The notes below the pieces were generated by a model, which was not told the DNA's origin, did no database searches, and was given only the letters and a program-made list of their open reading frames with translations. Shown here in pieces: positions 17,247 to 26,351 of a stretch of 64,000 nt of DNA (position 1 is its first letter; every line of letters starts with the position of its first letter). The position numbers and the translations under genes were made by a program. Source of the stretch: Myxococcales bacterium (GTDB lineage: Bacteria; Myxococcota_A; Bradymonadia; UBA7976; UBA1532); NCBI GenBank assembly GCA_002731825.1, contig PCCS01000012.1, positions 95,701-159,700 of the forward strand, in the 5' to 3' direction.

Positions 17247-18329
17247 ATGACGCAATCTCTGTCTCAGGAGAACCTGCCCATCGCAGTCGATGCAATGGGT
17301 GGCGACAAGGCACCTCTCGTTGTCATCGAAGGCGCTATAGCCGCGTGTCGAGCGGGCGCGGGACCCGTTGTCCTGGTCGGCGATGGCGCGCAGGTCGAGT
17401 CTGAACTCGAGCGCCTTGGCGGCGCAGACCTTCCAATCACTATCCAACACGCCAGTGAACAAATCGCCATGGGCGAAAGTCCGTCCCGTGCCGCTCGTCG
17501 CAAGCGCGACAGCTCGATGCACGGTTGTTTTCGTCTTGTCGAAAGCGGCGACGCATGCGCGACGGTCACGGCTGGTAATTCGGGGGCTTTTCTCGCTGTC
17601 GGCCTGCTTACGGTTCGGCGCTTGAAAAAATGTGAGCGCCCTTGCTTAGTCACCAGTCTACCCACTCAGCCCAACCCGACGGTCCTACTCGACATTGGCG
17701 CTAATGTTGATGTTCGCGCTACGCATCTCGCTCAGTTTGCTTTGATGGGTGCAGCGTACTCAGAGATTCAATTTGGGACGGATAAACCGAGCGTGGCCCT
17801 TCTATCGAATGGGACTGAGCCAACGAAAGGTACGGAGGCGTTGCGGGAGGCGCATCGCCTTTTGAACCAAACACCCATTAATTACATTGGGTTTGTGGAA
17901 GGCCGAGATTTATCAAATGGGTATGCCGATGTCGTCGTCACAGATGGGCTCACTGGTAATATTGTCCTCAAGCTATGCGAAGGCTTAGTGACAACCCTCT
18001 TTGGACGGGTGAAAGCTGCTATTCAGAGCCGGCCGCTGGCCATGGCCTTGGCGCCGGTCTTTCGGAAACCCCTGCACGCTTTGTACAATGAACTCGATTG
18101 GGAGAGTGTCGGCGCAGCGCCTATTCTTGGCTTGAATGCCGTCGCGCTGGTCGGCCATGGTCAGAGTTCGGCTAAAGCGATTTCAAATGCGATTATCAAC
18201 GCGCGCAGAGCATCAAGCCAAGGCCTGACAGCAGCCATCGCGGCCACTTTGGAGATGAATGCGCCGAGTGGTGAAATCAGCACCTCTGAACTCCCTATGT
18301 CGTCGACCGATGAACTGATCGGTGAATAA
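17247..18329 (+). CDS. plsX: Phosphate acyltransferase PlsX
   Basis: 360 residues with PlsX signatures: IAVDAMGGDKAP at the N-terminus, VTAGNSGAFLAVGLL, LDIGANVDVRATHL, LLSNGTEPTKGTE and VVTDGLTGNIVLKLCEG. The enzyme makes acyl-phosphate from acyl-ACP as the first step towards phosphatidic acid. Its neighbours acpP and fabF supply acyl-ACP. It is slightly longer than average (~340) through a C-terminal Ser/Thr-rich tail. Confidence 0.96.
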   Translation: MTQSLSQENLPIAVDAMGGDKAPLVVIEGAIAACRAGAGPVVLVGDGAQVESELERLGGADLPITIQHASEQIAMGESPSRAARRKRDSSMHGCFRLVESGDACATVTAGNSGAFLAVGLLTVRRLKKCERPCLVTSLPTQPNPTVLLDIGANVDVRATHLAQFALMGAAYSEIQFGTDKPSVALLSNGTEPTKGTEALREAHRLLNQTPINYIGFVEGRDLSNGYADVVVTDGLTGNIVLKLCEGLVTTLFGRVKAAIQSRPLAMALAPVFRKPLHALYNELDWESVGAAPILGLNAVALVGHGQSSAKAISNAIINARRASSQGLTAAIAATLEMNAPSGEISTSELPMSSTDELIGE

Positions 18330-18375
18330 GCTCGACCTAAGAGTTTAGATTAATCGAAATCAGGACCTACATCGC

Positions 18376-18403
18376 TTGACATCGGGGATGTAAATTAGGT
18401 AGT
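18376..18403 (+). promoter_or_regulatory. Putative promoter element upstream of acpP
   Basis: TTGACA at 18376 is followed by GGATGTAAAT and TAGGTA. The same order of short blocks (TTGACA, GGATnTAAAT, TAGGT) occurs upstream of the merR-isc operon at 30776. The -10 box is not clear. It lies 111 bp before acpP. Confidence 0.35.
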
Positions 18404-18491
18404 CAAACGCCGTCTAGTTTGTTCTTGTATTCAGTTTGAGTCGTGTATGGATTGAATCCTAGAACGAGCATCAAAATTGGGAAGGTGATCT

Positions 18492-18737
18492 ATGGCGAGC
18501 ATCGAAGACCGCGTGCGAGCGATTATCGCTGAGCAACTCGATCAGGATGAATCAGAAATCGTACCTGAAGCAAACTTCATCGAGGACCTGGGAGCTGACT
18601 CTCTGGACCTTGTTGAACTCGTTATGCGGATGGAAGATGAGTTTGATGTAGAAATTCCTGACGATGAGGCAGAGAATATTCGATTAGTGCAGGATGCTAT
18701 AAACTATATCCAACAGCACTTAGCGAGCAGCGATTAA
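18492..18737 (+). CDS. acpP: Acyl carrier protein
   Basis: 81 residues, acidic, with the phosphopantetheine site [14 protein letters not shown] (attachment Ser at about 38). It carries growing fatty-acyl chains. GGGAAGG precedes the ATG. plsX lies upstream and fabF downstream. Confidence 0.98.
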   Translation: MASIEDRVRAIIAEQLDQDESEIVPEANFIEDLGADSLDLVELVMRMEDEFDVEIPDDEAENIRLVQDAINYIQQHLASSD

Positions 18738-18742
18738 GCCCT

Positions 18743-18761
18743 TCGGCTCTCCGGGAGCCGA
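18743..18761 (+). terminator. Stem-loop between acpP and fabF
   Basis: TCGGCTC (18743-18749) pairs with GAGCCGA (18755-18761) around a 5-base loop, just after the acpP stop. There is no T-run, so it is more likely a partial terminator or an mRNA-end stabiliser that keeps acpP transcript levels above fabF. Confidence 0.4.
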
Positions 18762-18782
18762 TTATGCAAAAGAGAGGGTGAC

Positions 18783-20048
18783 GTGGCCATGAACAACGAC
18801 CAGCGCAGGGTAGTGGTCACCGGGATCGGTCTAGTAACACCTCTTGGTAATGACACGTCAACGACGTGGCAGGGGATTCTTTCCGGCCGTTCGGGAATTG
18901 GTCAAATCACTCAATTCGATACGACGGAGCATCCTGTTACAATCGCCGGTGAGGTTCGCGACTTCGATATCAGTCGGTGGCTCGACCGAAAAAACCAGCG
19001 TAAGATGGATCGCTTTATCCATTTCTCTATTGGTGCGGCGATGATGGCTCTCGAAGATGCCGACCTGCCTGTGCCTGTTCCTGATCCTCACCGAACTGGG
19101 GTGCTCATCGGTGTTGGACTCGGTGGCTTAAAAACCATCGAAGACGCCATAGCGATTCTGAACACCAAAGGGCCTCGACGTCTTAGCCCATTTATGCTGC
19201 CACGACTGATTTCCAATCTTGCGCCAGGTCAAGTCTCGATTATGACCGGTGCCCAAGGGCCTAATTGGAGTCCGGTGAGTGCATGTGCCACGGGCGCACA
19301 TGGTCTGGGTGAGGCTGTTCGGATGATCCGTGATGGGATGGTTGATGTAGCTATTTCTGGTGGTGCTGAAGCCACTATTACCCCGCTTGGCGTTGCGGGT
19401 TTTGCGGCAATGAAAGCTCTGTCTAAGCGGAACCAAGAACCTCAGTTGGCCTCTCGACCCTTCGATGTATCGAGGGATGGCTTTGTGGCTGCTGAAGGCG
19501 CCGGAGTCATGGTTCTCGAATCTCTCGACAGTGCGCGTGCCCGAGGGGCTCGGATTTACGCCGAAATTTTAGGGTATGGGCAGTCATCGGATGCATTTCA
19601 CATGACGCTGCCACATCCCGAGGGGCGCGGCGCCGTGCGTTGTATGGAAAACGCTTTGGCCGACGCTGGACTGTCGGCCGGAGACATTCACTATGTGAAT
19701 GCTCATGGAACGTCAACGTCGGCTGGAGATATTGCTGAATCGACAGCTTTAGAACAGGTTTTTGGCGAGCATGCACATCGTCTTTTGGTGAGCAGCACGA
19801 AGTCGATGACCGGTCATATGCTCGGCGCAGCAGGGGCTGTTGAAGCGGCTTTCTGTGTCCTGAGCATTCGGGACCAAATCGCACCGCCAACCATCAATTT
19901 AGTGGAGCAAGATCCGAAGTGTCGTCTCGACTATGTCGCTCTTACACCGCGGCCAGCTCGTATTAAGAATGCGCTCTCCAATAGTTTTGGCTTTGGTGGG
20001 ACTAACGTATCCCTTATCTTTCAAGAATATCAGTCGGAGGCGACATGA
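18783..20048 (+). CDS. fabF: Beta-ketoacyl-ACP synthase II
   Basis: 421 residues (GTG at 18783; ATG at 18789 is equally possible with the GAGAGGG site). Catalytic triad Cys-His-His is visible in VSACATGAHGLGEA, NAHGTSTSAGD and KSMTGHMLGAAGAVEA. It opens with VVVTGIGLVTPLGN. It elongates acyl-ACP in fatty-acid synthesis. The stop overlaps the rpiB start by 4 bp. Confidence 0.97.
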   Translation: MAMNNDQRRVVVTGIGLVTPLGNDTSTTWQGILSGRSGIGQITQFDTTEHPVTIAGEVRDFDISRWLDRKNQRKMDRFIHFSIGAAMMALEDADLPVPVPDPHRTGVLIGVGLGGLKTIEDAIAILNTKGPRRLSPFMLPRLISNLAPGQVSIMTGAQGPNWSPVSACATGAHGLGEAVRMIRDGMVDVAISGGAEATITPLGVAGFAAMKALSKRNQEPQLASRPFDVSRDGFVAAEGAGVMVLESLDSARARGARIYAEILGYGQSSDAFHMTLPHPEGRGAVRCMENALADAGLSAGDIHYVNAHGTSTSAGDIAESTALEQVFGEHAHRLLVSSTKSMTGHMLGAAGAVEAAFCVLSIRDQIAPPTINLVEQDPKCRLDYVALTPRPARIKNALSNSFGFGGTNVSLIFQEYQSEAT

Positions 20049-20491
20049 CAATTAGGCTCGCGATTGCCTCAGATCACGCAGGCTTTGGACTCAAACAAAA
20101 ATTGATCCAATTCCTCGAACAGCGAGACGATGTTGCTGTTGTCGATCTCGGCCCTCAATCAGACGCGCGTTGCGATTATCCGGATTATGCGGCCGCATGC
20201 GCCCGTGCCATCGAGGCGGGAGAGGCCGACCGAGGCGTTCTCGTTTGCGGAAGTGGCATTGGTGTCTCAATTGTTGCCAATCGATTCGGGGGGATTCGAG
20301 CCGCTTTGGTTCAAACGGCTCTGATGGCCCGTTTGTCTCGAGAACACAATAACGCCAATGTATTATGTCTGGGTAGTCGACTCGTCGGAGACCTGGTCGC
20401 AATGGATGCAGTCGACGCGTTTCTGACCACGCCATTTGCCGGTGGCCGGCACGCTGATCGACTGGCTAAGATTAACTCAGTGGAGCGATAG
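20045..20491 (+). CDS. rpiB: Ribose-5-phosphate isomerase B
   Basis: 148 residues of the RpiB/LacAB family: IASDHAGFGLKQKL at the N-terminus, DYPDYAAACARAI, GVLVCGSGIGVSIVANRFGGIRAAL (catalytic Cys in LVCGSGIG) and EHNNANVLCLGSRL. It interconverts ribose-5-phosphate and ribulose-5-phosphate; the latter is the substrate of the RibB half encoded nearby. Confidence 0.94.
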   Translation: MTIRLAIASDHAGFGLKQKLIQFLEQRDDVAVVDLGPQSDARCDYPDYAAACARAIEAGEADRGVLVCGSGIGVSIVANRFGGIRAALVQTALMARLSREHNNANVLCLGSRLVGDLVAMDAVDAFLTTPFAGGRHADRLAKINSVER

Positions 20492-20496
20492 CTAAA

Positions 20497-20982
20497 GTGT
20501 GTCCCTTCTGCCGTTCTGAAGATACTCGTGTCTTAGATTCTCGCTCTGTCCGGGACCAGCATGCGGTTCGTCGACGTCGCTGTTGCAATGCATGCGGTCG
20601 ACGTTTCACAACCTATGAGCGAGTCGAACGACTTCTGCCCGTGATTGTGAAACGGGATGGAGCTCGGGAAAACTTCGATCGTGAGAAGCTGATGCGCGGT
20701 CTCCAGATCGCATGTCGCAAGCGCCCCATCCGTTCCAACCAACTTGAATCTCTCATCAGTCAAGTCGAACGTCATTTTGCAGGCGCAGCTGAGCGTGAAG
20801 TTCCGTCGTCTGACATCGGCAAGTACGTGTTGGGCTGTCTCCGAACCGTTGACGAAGTGGCATACGTCCGATTCGCTTCTGTTTATCGAGAGTTTTCGGA
20901 TGTAAACCAATTTGTTCTTGAACTCGAGCATTTACAGGCCTCTGAAAACATGTCCGATTCCAATGTTCAGGAGACCGAATGA
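20497..20982 (+). CDS. nrdR: Transcriptional repressor NrdR
   Basis: 161 residues from a GTG start giving the invariant (M)CPFC zinc finger (CPFC...CNACG), RVLDSR, RRRRCCNACGRRFTTYER, and an ATP-cone domain (VIVKRDGARENFDREKL). NrdR represses ribonucleotide reductase genes according to bound ATP/dATP. No nrd genes are in the window. It overlaps ribD by 4 bp, the common nrdR-ribD arrangement. Confidence 0.95.
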   Translation: MCPFCRSEDTRVLDSRSVRDQHAVRRRRCCNACGRRFTTYERVERLLPVIVKRDGARENFDREKLMRGLQIACRKRPIRSNQLESLISQVERHFAGAAEREVPSSDIGKYVLGCLRTVDEVAYVRFASVYREFSDVNQFVLELEHLQASENMSDSNVQETE

Positions 20983-22094
20983 CGCGTCAGTCCGATGAAC
21001 ATTTCATGGGTCGAGCAATCGAGCTGGCTAAGACCGCCAAACATAGGACAAGCCCGAACCCAACGGTCGGGTGTGTCATCGTCGCTAACGGCGTTGTAAT
21101 CGGGGAGGGCGTTACGCAGCCCCATGGACATGCACACGCTGAAATTATGGCACTACAAGAAGCCGGTCCGGCCGCGCGCGGGGCGCAGATGTATGTGACG
21201 ATGGAACCATGCTGCCATCAAGGGCGGACAGGACCATGCACAGAGGCTATCATCAAAGCCGGAATCGTGCATGTCTGCGTCGGTGTCATCGACCCTAATC
21301 CTCTTGTAGATGGCCAGGGGCTGGTGATTTTGGAAAACGCCGGTATCACCGTCCGCCGCGGCGTTTTACCCGTTGAATGTCAATGGCATCATGCGCCATT
21401 CGAAAAGTTTATTCGGAAACGGCACCCCTGGGTCATTCTGAAAGCGGCCACGACACTCGATGGACAAATTGCGACGCGGTCCGGCGACTCTAAATGGATT
21501 ACCAGCGAAGCTGCTCGAATGGATGCTCACAAATTAAGAGCCGAGGTCGATGGGGTTTTGGTTGGTGTTGAAACAGCTCGCCTCGACAATCCAAAATTAA
21601 CTGTGCGTTTGGCGCAGGGTGATGATCCTGTTCGGATTCTGATGGATTCGAATGCATCGATCTCACCTGATGCTCACTTGCTTGGGTCCGACGCCATGGT
21701 CTGCGTGGCTGATGATCTCTCGGATGAGGTGTTGGAGCCAATCGAGGCGACGGGGGCCGAACTGATTCGTTTGCCGAGGGCGGACAATGGTCGAATCCAA
21801 CTTGATTCAGCGCTAGATGCCTTGGCTGCTCGTGGGATTGTTAAGCTGCTGGTCGAAGGGGGCGGTCAGGTCCACAAGAGCTTCTTGGATGCTCGATATG
21901 CGGACGAGTTGTGTTTGTACGTCGCGCCGAAAATTTTGGGTCAAGGTCGGGCCGCTTTTCCTTTTGATGCGCCCGAGACAATCGCCGATGCGATTCAAAT
22001 CGAGATGATTTCGGTGGATCCCGTCGGTGATGATATTCGGTACAGGGGCGCGATTCGATATGTGGACGTCTCGTCTTCGACCGAGCCAACATAA
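20979..22094 (+). CDS. ribD: Bifunctional diaminohydroxyphosphoribosylaminopyrimidine deaminase / reductase
   Basis: 371 residues. The N-terminal deaminase has the zinc motif HAEIMAL and PCCHQGRTGPCTEAIIKAGI. The C-terminal reductase has KAATTLDGQIATRSGDSKW and LLVEGGGQVHKSFLDA. It performs two successive steps of riboflavin synthesis. A 186-bp gap follows before the next rib gene, where ribE often sits in other genomes. Confidence 0.96.
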   Translation: MTRQSDEHFMGRAIELAKTAKHRTSPNPTVGCVIVANGVVIGEGVTQPHGHAHAEIMALQEAGPAARGAQMYVTMEPCCHQGRTGPCTEAIIKAGIVHVCVGVIDPNPLVDGQGLVILENAGITVRRGVLPVECQWHHAPFEKFIRKRHPWVILKAATTLDGQIATRSGDSKWITSEAARMDAHKLRAEVDGVLVGVETARLDNPKLTVRLAQGDDPVRILMDSNASISPDAHLLGSDAMVCVADDLSDEVLEPIEATGAELIRLPRADNGRIQLDSALDALAARGIVKLLVEGGGQVHKSFLDARYADELCLYVAPKILGQGRAAFPFDAPETIADAIQIEMISVDPVGDDIRYRGAIRYVDVSSSTEPT

Positions 22095-22280
22095 ATTTGT
22101 TAATTGAAGTGTATTTCGGAGTCTGAGACCTCGATAATACTAGGCGAAACAATACGAGATAGGTTAGAAGCATAAGCTGAGTCGGTATTTCCAATTTATG
22201 AGCAGTAACCGACCGGTGCTTGGGTGAACCCAGGCTTGGAAAGATGTCCTCAAGCGGACTGATTTGGTGATGTAGAGACT
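22095..22280 (+). other. Gap between ribD and ribBX, no gene seen
   Basis: No ORF of ribE type and no match to the conserved blocks of the FMN riboswitch are visible. Small hairpins can be drawn, for example TTGGGT with ACCCAG near 22220-22232 and GTCC with GGAC near 22247-22260. These might be leader structure for ribBX. Confidence 0.4.
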
Positions 22281-23453
22281 ATGAGCGGTAACCAGCAAAC
22301 CATTGAACTCGTTGAAAAGGCCATTGACGATATTCGCAACGGTCGCCTTGTCATTCTGGTCGATGATGAAGACCGAGAGAATGAAGGTGATTTGGTCATG
22401 GCCGCAGAATTGGCGACGCCCGAGGCCATCAATTTTATGGCTGTTCATGGCCGCGGACTGATTTGTCTCTCGCTGACACCGCAACGCTGTGACCAGCTTG
22501 AGTTACCGATGATGGTCCGAGACAACAGCAGTGGTTTTGGAACCGCATTCACAGTCAGTATTGAGGCTGCAACGGGCGTGACGACGGGCATCAGTGCAGC
22601 CGATCGAGCGCGGACCATTCGAGTCGCTGTTGCCCCCAATGCAAGACCAACCGATTTATCTCGACCTGGCCACATTTTTCCACTTCGAGCTCGGGTCGGT
22701 GGCGTTCTAGTGCGAACAGGCCAAACGGAAGGGTCTGTTGATCTTGCACGGTTGGCAGGCCTCGAGCCGGCTGGTGTCATCTGTGAAATTATGAATCCCG
22801 ACGGAACGATGGCGCGTAGACCTCAACTGGAAGTGTTTGCCCAAGAGCATGGACTAACAATCGTCTCTGTTGCGGACTTAATCCAGTATCGCTTGCGTAA
22901 AGAACGTCTGGTTCAAGCCACTGCTGAGGTTGAGACTCAAGTAGGCGACATCGGTGTATTCAAGGTCATCACGTATGTCACTGTCGTCGACGAATTAGAG
23001 CATGTTGCCTTTGTCAAAGGGCAGCCAAACCCGGACCAAGCTGTGTTGGGACGGGTGCAGCAGGAAACTGTTTTATCCGATGTATTTCAATGTGGCCAAG
23101 GCAATAGTCATGAGCGATTGATGAAATCACTCAGACGCATTGAAGATGCGGGCTGCGGCGTTCTCGTCTATCTCCAAAAGCCCGCACCCCGAGTTGAGAA
23201 TGAAGTCCGAATGCTCGCCGGCGAATCGCCGCGACGTGCGGCCATCGAGAAGGGGGCCATTGGGCTGCCCCAAGACCTGAGAGAGTATGGTATTGGCGCG
23301 CAGATTTTATTGGACCAGGGTATTCGTAAACTCAAGCTGATTTCCAGCTCGCCGACCCGCATCAAGGGCATCCAGGGCTATGGCCTTGAAGTCGTGGAAC
23401 GGATCTCTTTAGACGAGCTGCCATCAGAATCTGAGCGTGAGGTGTTATCGTGA
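22281..23453 (+). CDS. ribB: 3,4-dihydroxy-2-butanone-4-phosphate synthase with degenerate GTP cyclohydrolase II domain (RibBX-like)
   Basis: 390 residues. Residues 1-205 are an intact Rib[48 protein letters not shown] and [14 protein letters not shown]. Residues ~210-385 align with GTP cyclohydrolase II but have lost the zinc ligands. The positions of its three cysteines are Thr263, Gly274 and Ser276, and the YLRQEGRGIG loop is replaced by [10 protein letters not shown]. The late motif [12 protein letters not shown] survives. Such RibB-plus-dead-RibA proteins (RibBX) are known in some proteobacteria. The protein should make the four-carbon unit for lumazine but not open GTP, so a separate RibA is expected elsewhere. 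Confidence 0.92.
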   Translation: MSGNQQTIELVEKAIDDIRNGRLVILVDDEDRENEGDLVMAAELATPEAINFMAVHGRGLICLSLTPQRCDQLELPMMVRDNSSGFGTAFTVSIEAATGVTTGISAADRARTIRVAVAPNARPTDLSRPGHIFPLRARVGGVLVRTGQTEGSVDLARLAGLEPAGVICEIMNPDGTMARRPQLEVFAQEHGLTIVSVADLIQYRLRKERLVQATAEVETQVGDIGVFKVITYVTVVDELEHVAFVKGQPNPDQAVLGRVQQETVLSDVFQCGQGNSHERLMKSLRRIEDAGCGVLVYLQKPAPRVENEVRMLAGESPRRAAIEKGAIGLPQDLREYGIGAQILLDQGIRKLKLISSSPTRIKGIQGYGLEVVERISLDELPSESEREVLS

Positions 23454-23938
23454 GTGGGTATAAAGTTGTTGACGGGCATATGGACGCGAGTGGCCACAAG
23501 TATGCTTTTGTTGTCGCTCGATTCAATCACTTCATTGTTGACCACCTCGTCAACGGGGCTGTCGATGCGTTGGTTAGACACGGATGCGCCGTCGGCGATA
23601 TTACGGTCTACAAGGTGCCCGGAGGCATAGAGATGCCCCTTGCAGCCCAGCGGATCGCTGACATGGGCCAAGTTGATGCCATCATTGCGTTGGGTGCTGT
23701 GATTCGGGGCTCGACGCCTCACTTCGACTATGTGGCGGGCGAAGCATCGACTGGTCTGGCGAAAATTGCTTTAGCGTCAAACATGCCCATCGCCAATGGC
23801 GTTCTGACCTGCGACACCATTGAACAAGCCATTGAACGCGCGGGTACAAAAGCGGGTAACAAAGGCGCGGAAGCAGCCCTTGCAGCCCTTGAAATGGTCA
23901 ATTTACTACGCGCCGTCCACGGTGAGTCAGAATCGTGA
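23450..23938 (+). CDS. ribH: 6,7-dimethyl-8-ribityllumazine synthase
   Basis: 162 residues from a GTG overlapping the ribBX stop (GTGA). Signatures are [47 protein letters not shown] and [20 protein letters not shown]. It condenses the RibB and RibD products. It also overlaps nusB, in the usual ribH-nusB order. Confidence 0.97.
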   Translation: MSGYKVVDGHMDASGHKYAFVVARFNHFIVDHLVNGAVDALVRHGCAVGDITVYKVPGGIEMPLAAQRIADMGQVDAIIALGAVIRGSTPHFDYVAGEASTGLAKIALASNMPIANGVLTCDTIEQAIERAGTKAGNKGAEAALAALEMVNLLRAVHGESES

Positions 23939-24444
23939 TTTCTGGTCGTCGAACGGCTCGTGAAACAGCCCTCCTGGTTCTTTTTGCTGTCGATGTAGGT
24001 CAGACATCTGATTATCAAATGTCATTGGACCGCTTTATGGCAGTTTTTAAGGCTGATCGAGAGATTTTGACAGAGCTCTTAGGTCATTCAGATTATAATC
24101 CAGCTCCAGAGCAGCTATTACAACGAGCGATAAAGACTCTGGAGCCGGCCGGCAGTCATTGGCAATTTGTTGAAAGAATGGTCAAGGGCGTTGAAGCCCA
24201 TAGTAAAGCGATTGATGAATTAATCGAGCGATTCTCTTTGAACTGGAAAGTATCGCGAATGAGCAGGGTTGATCGTAATGTACTCAGACTGGCTGCTTAC
24301 GAATTGGCGTTTGAATCAGATGTCCCGAGTCGGGCAACGCTCAACGAGGCCATTGAGATTGCTAAGCGGTTTGGCTCGGAGGAGTCTGGTAAATTTGTGA
24401 ATGGCATTTTAGATAAAATCGCACAGGAATTTGGCCGAGTGTAA
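23935..24444 (+). CDS. nusB: Transcription antitermination protein NusB
   Basis: 169 residues from a GTG overlapping the ribH stop. Opens [19 protein letters not shown] and ends with the NusB C-terminal helices ([47 protein letters not shown]). It binds boxA RNA with S10 in rRNA antitermination. Confidence 0.96.
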   Translation: MISGRRTARETALLVLFAVDVGQTSDYQMSLDRFMAVFKADREILTELLGHSDYNPAPEQLLQRAIKTLEPAGSHWQFVERMVKGVEAHSKAIDELIERFSLNWKVSRMSRVDRNVLRLAAYELAFESDVPSRATLNEAIEIAKRFGSEESGKFVNGILDKIAQEFGRV

Positions 24445-24446
24445 TC

Positions 24447-24842
24447 ATGGGTAATTTGGCAACCGCGGCGGCAACATTAGATGGACTAAGGACGCGTCCG
24501 TGTGATCCTCTGATCCTCTGTGTCAACGTTGATGGCCGGCCCTTAAGAGGCATGACCGCGCAAGTCGATTGGCGTCTAGCCGGCATGCTATCTAAGATCG
24601 CTGCCAATGGGCTATCGGGGGACCTCCCGGTTTTAAGGCCGCCTCACAAGTTTCTGCCCTGCGGTCGGCTCATCCTTTTTCGGGCGGGTGCGTGTACACC
24701 TCGTGAGATGGCTAAGTTAGTCGGTGGATTAAACGGTCCACGACCGGGACTTTGCCCCCTGGATTTTGACTTTTCAGACGAAGAGGTCGAGCAGGCGTTT
24801 GGCGGTCAAGTGGTGATTTATCGAACCGAGACGGCGCGTTGA
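24447..24842 (+). CDS. Protein resembling the M17 leucyl aminopeptidase N-terminal domain
   Basis: 131 residues, no catalytic peptidase domain. The stretch RPLRGMTAQVDWRLAGMLSK and the following LLPCGRLILFRAG-like part resemble the macro-fold N-terminal domain of M17 aminopeptidases. This stand-alone version recurs, as far as I recall, in deltaproteobacterial relatives. The gene starts 2 bases after nusB and is followed at 6 bp by the signal-peptidase-like gene, so the three are probably co-transcribed. The function is unknown. Confidence 0.75.
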   Translation: MGNLATAAATLDGLRTRPCDPLILCVNVDGRPLRGMTAQVDWRLAGMLSKIAANGLSGDLPVLRPPHKFLPCGRLILFRAGACTPREMAKLVGGLNGPRPGLCPLDFDFSDEEVEQAFGGQVVIYRTETAR

Positions 24843-24848
24843 TGTCCT

Positions 24849-25442
24849 ATGGCTCGTTTACGTAGAAGGCAGATTCGTGGTCCGCGTACGTTCCCTGGGA
24901 TTCGTCGAAAAGAGATCGTTGGGCTCGTCCTATTTCTGACCATCGTCAGTTTGTTGGCTTTCCAGCTTTTTATTGGCCAAGTCATGCGCGTTGCCAGTGA
25001 TACAATGTCACCCACTATCCAGGCAGAAGACGTCATATTGGTCTCGTACTCTGATGGTGACCCAGGTGACGTTGTCGTCGTCGATGACGGCCAATACCAG
25101 GTTCTTCGCCGACTCATCGGCGTGCCGGGAGATAATATTGAGCTGACGAACAAGGGGCCGCTTCGAAATGAAACGCGATTGGTCCCGGTTGGCCTTCAGG
25201 CTGAGTGGGTGACAACAACCGAGTTAGGTGACCGAGCGAAAGGTCTCCCGAATCGAAGCCGTCTTAACCTACGGCAAAACCGAATTGTGCAAGTGCCACC
25301 AGATTTCGTCTATGTCGGATGCGATCTCGCTCGCTTTTGCCGACGGTCGCCCATTAAAGGTCTCGTTCCTAAAGATCACCTGATGGGGCGTGTGATTAAT
25401 CAGTGGCCGGATCGTGCAGCCTTTATTTCGAAGACGCCTTAG
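24849..25442 (+). CDS. Signal peptidase I (S26)-like protein with substituted catalytic dyad
   Basis: 197 residues. One membrane segment (about 23-43) precedes a periplasmic S26-type fold. Box B reads DTMSPTI, where SMxPTL is expected, so Thr52 occupies the nucleophile position. The general-base box reads LRRLIGVPGD instead of KRVIGLPGD, so Arg87 occupies the Lys position. The GDNRxxSxDSR box is also degraded (VGCDLARFCRRSPIKG). Overall spacing and the C-terminal LVPKDHLMGRV are kept. It is probably not an active peptidase; a true LepB must be elsewhere. Its 3' end overlaps the convergent gene by 20 bp. Confidence 0.85.
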   Translation: MARLRRRQIRGPRTFPGIRRKEIVGLVLFLTIVSLLAFQLFIGQVMRVASDTMSPTIQAEDVILVSYSDGDPGDVVVVDDGQYQVLRRLIGVPGDNIELTNKGPLRNETRLVPVGLQAEWVTTTELGDRAKGLPNRSRLNLRQNRIVQVPPDFVYVGCDLARFCRRSPIKGLVPKDHLMGRVINQWPDRAAFISKTP

Positions 25443-26343
25443 GTCTGACGATGTAGATCGTTAGGTAGGCGCGGGTGGCCGGCTGGATGAAGGTCCAGAG
25501 ACTTTCATGGCGCTTGAACGAGCTCAGCAGACATTGGGTGAAGGGGCGATTGACTAAACCATCGACAACAGCCTTGGGAGGGCGCACCTCACCGAGTACA
25601 CTGCTCTCCAGCTGAATACTTAATGCACCTTGAAGGGTCGATCCTCCATGTTGCATTTGAGTGGCGCATTCTTTTGCTATCGCCGTTGAAATGACTTGGA
25701 CCTTTTCGGCTTCCGCCTCACCTCGTTCAATTTTTAAGGTACTCGTCAAGCGTAAACCTGGGCGTCTATTGGCCCGACGTTTGTCTACATTGACGACGGC
25801 AATTTCAATCCCATGGCGCTCTAGTGCGATGCGCTTTGGGACCATGTCCTGACATGGGGCCGATGGTTGTCTGGCAGCAGACTTCGTTGGCGGATGTCCC
25901 GTTACAGACAATGTGAGTGTGTTTTTTCCATCCTCGAGACCAATGCCAAGTGCAGAGGGAGGCAGCGAGAAGTGTATATCTCGACTCGACCAATGAATTT
26001 GAACTTCATGACTGCGTTCGGCACTCGCAGCAAGCACCTTCGATGGACGGATGGCCAGTACGCCACGGCTTGCATCATAACCAGGGATCTCGAACTCATG
26101 GGCAGACAGTTGTGCGCTCATCGGCCCCTGTTTTGGGCATTTAGCGATACTGATGCCAGTCAGTGCATAGACGCAGAGAAACAGTGTGGATATACGCAAT
26201 GCTAACGTCCCGCGCTGGTCACAGCTTTGGTCAATTCGTTGTTCCAATCTAACCAACTGGATGCCCCGCATATTTCGAAAAAAAAAGATCCACTCAGGTA
26301 CGCGAGAAAAAACATCGGTTTGCTTTTGTGCCGGCTTGCACAT
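25423..26343 (-). CDS. Secreted protein with AgmX/TonB-like C-terminal domain
   Basis: 306 residues if started at 26343, eight bases after the ileS stop; an internal ATG at 26271 would give a shorter leader. A hydrophobic signal-like segment (TLALRISTLFLCVYALTG) starts near residue 46, so the true start may be internal. The last ~85 residues (ECATQMQHGGSTLQGALSI, LLSSFKRHESLWTFIQPATR) have the two-cysteine pattern of the AgmX/PglI-type domain of myxobacterial envelope proteins. Cysteines at ECATQ and TQCLL could pair. The function is unknown. It is co-directional with ileS. Confidence 0.7.
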   Translation of the reverse strand: MCKPAQKQTDVFSRVPEWIFFFRNMRGIQLVRLEQRIDQSCDQRGTLALRISTLFLCVYALTGISIAKCPKQGPMSAQLSAHEFEIPGYDASRGVLAIRPSKVLAASAERSHEVQIHWSSRDIHFSLPPSALGIGLEDGKNTLTLSVTGHPPTKSAARQPSAPCQDMVPKRIALERHGIEIAVVNVDKRRANRRPGLRLTSTLKIERGEAEAEKVQVISTAIAKECATQMQHGGSTLQGALSIQLESSVLGEVRPPKAVVDGLVNRPFTQCLLSSFKRHESLWTFIQPATRAYLTIYIVRPKASSK

Positions 26344-26351
26344 GTTCAGGC

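Noticed and set aside
22095..22280. FMN riboswitch before ribBX
   Set aside because: The conserved blocks of the RFN element (such as GGGGCNGGG and GCCCGCGA) are not present.
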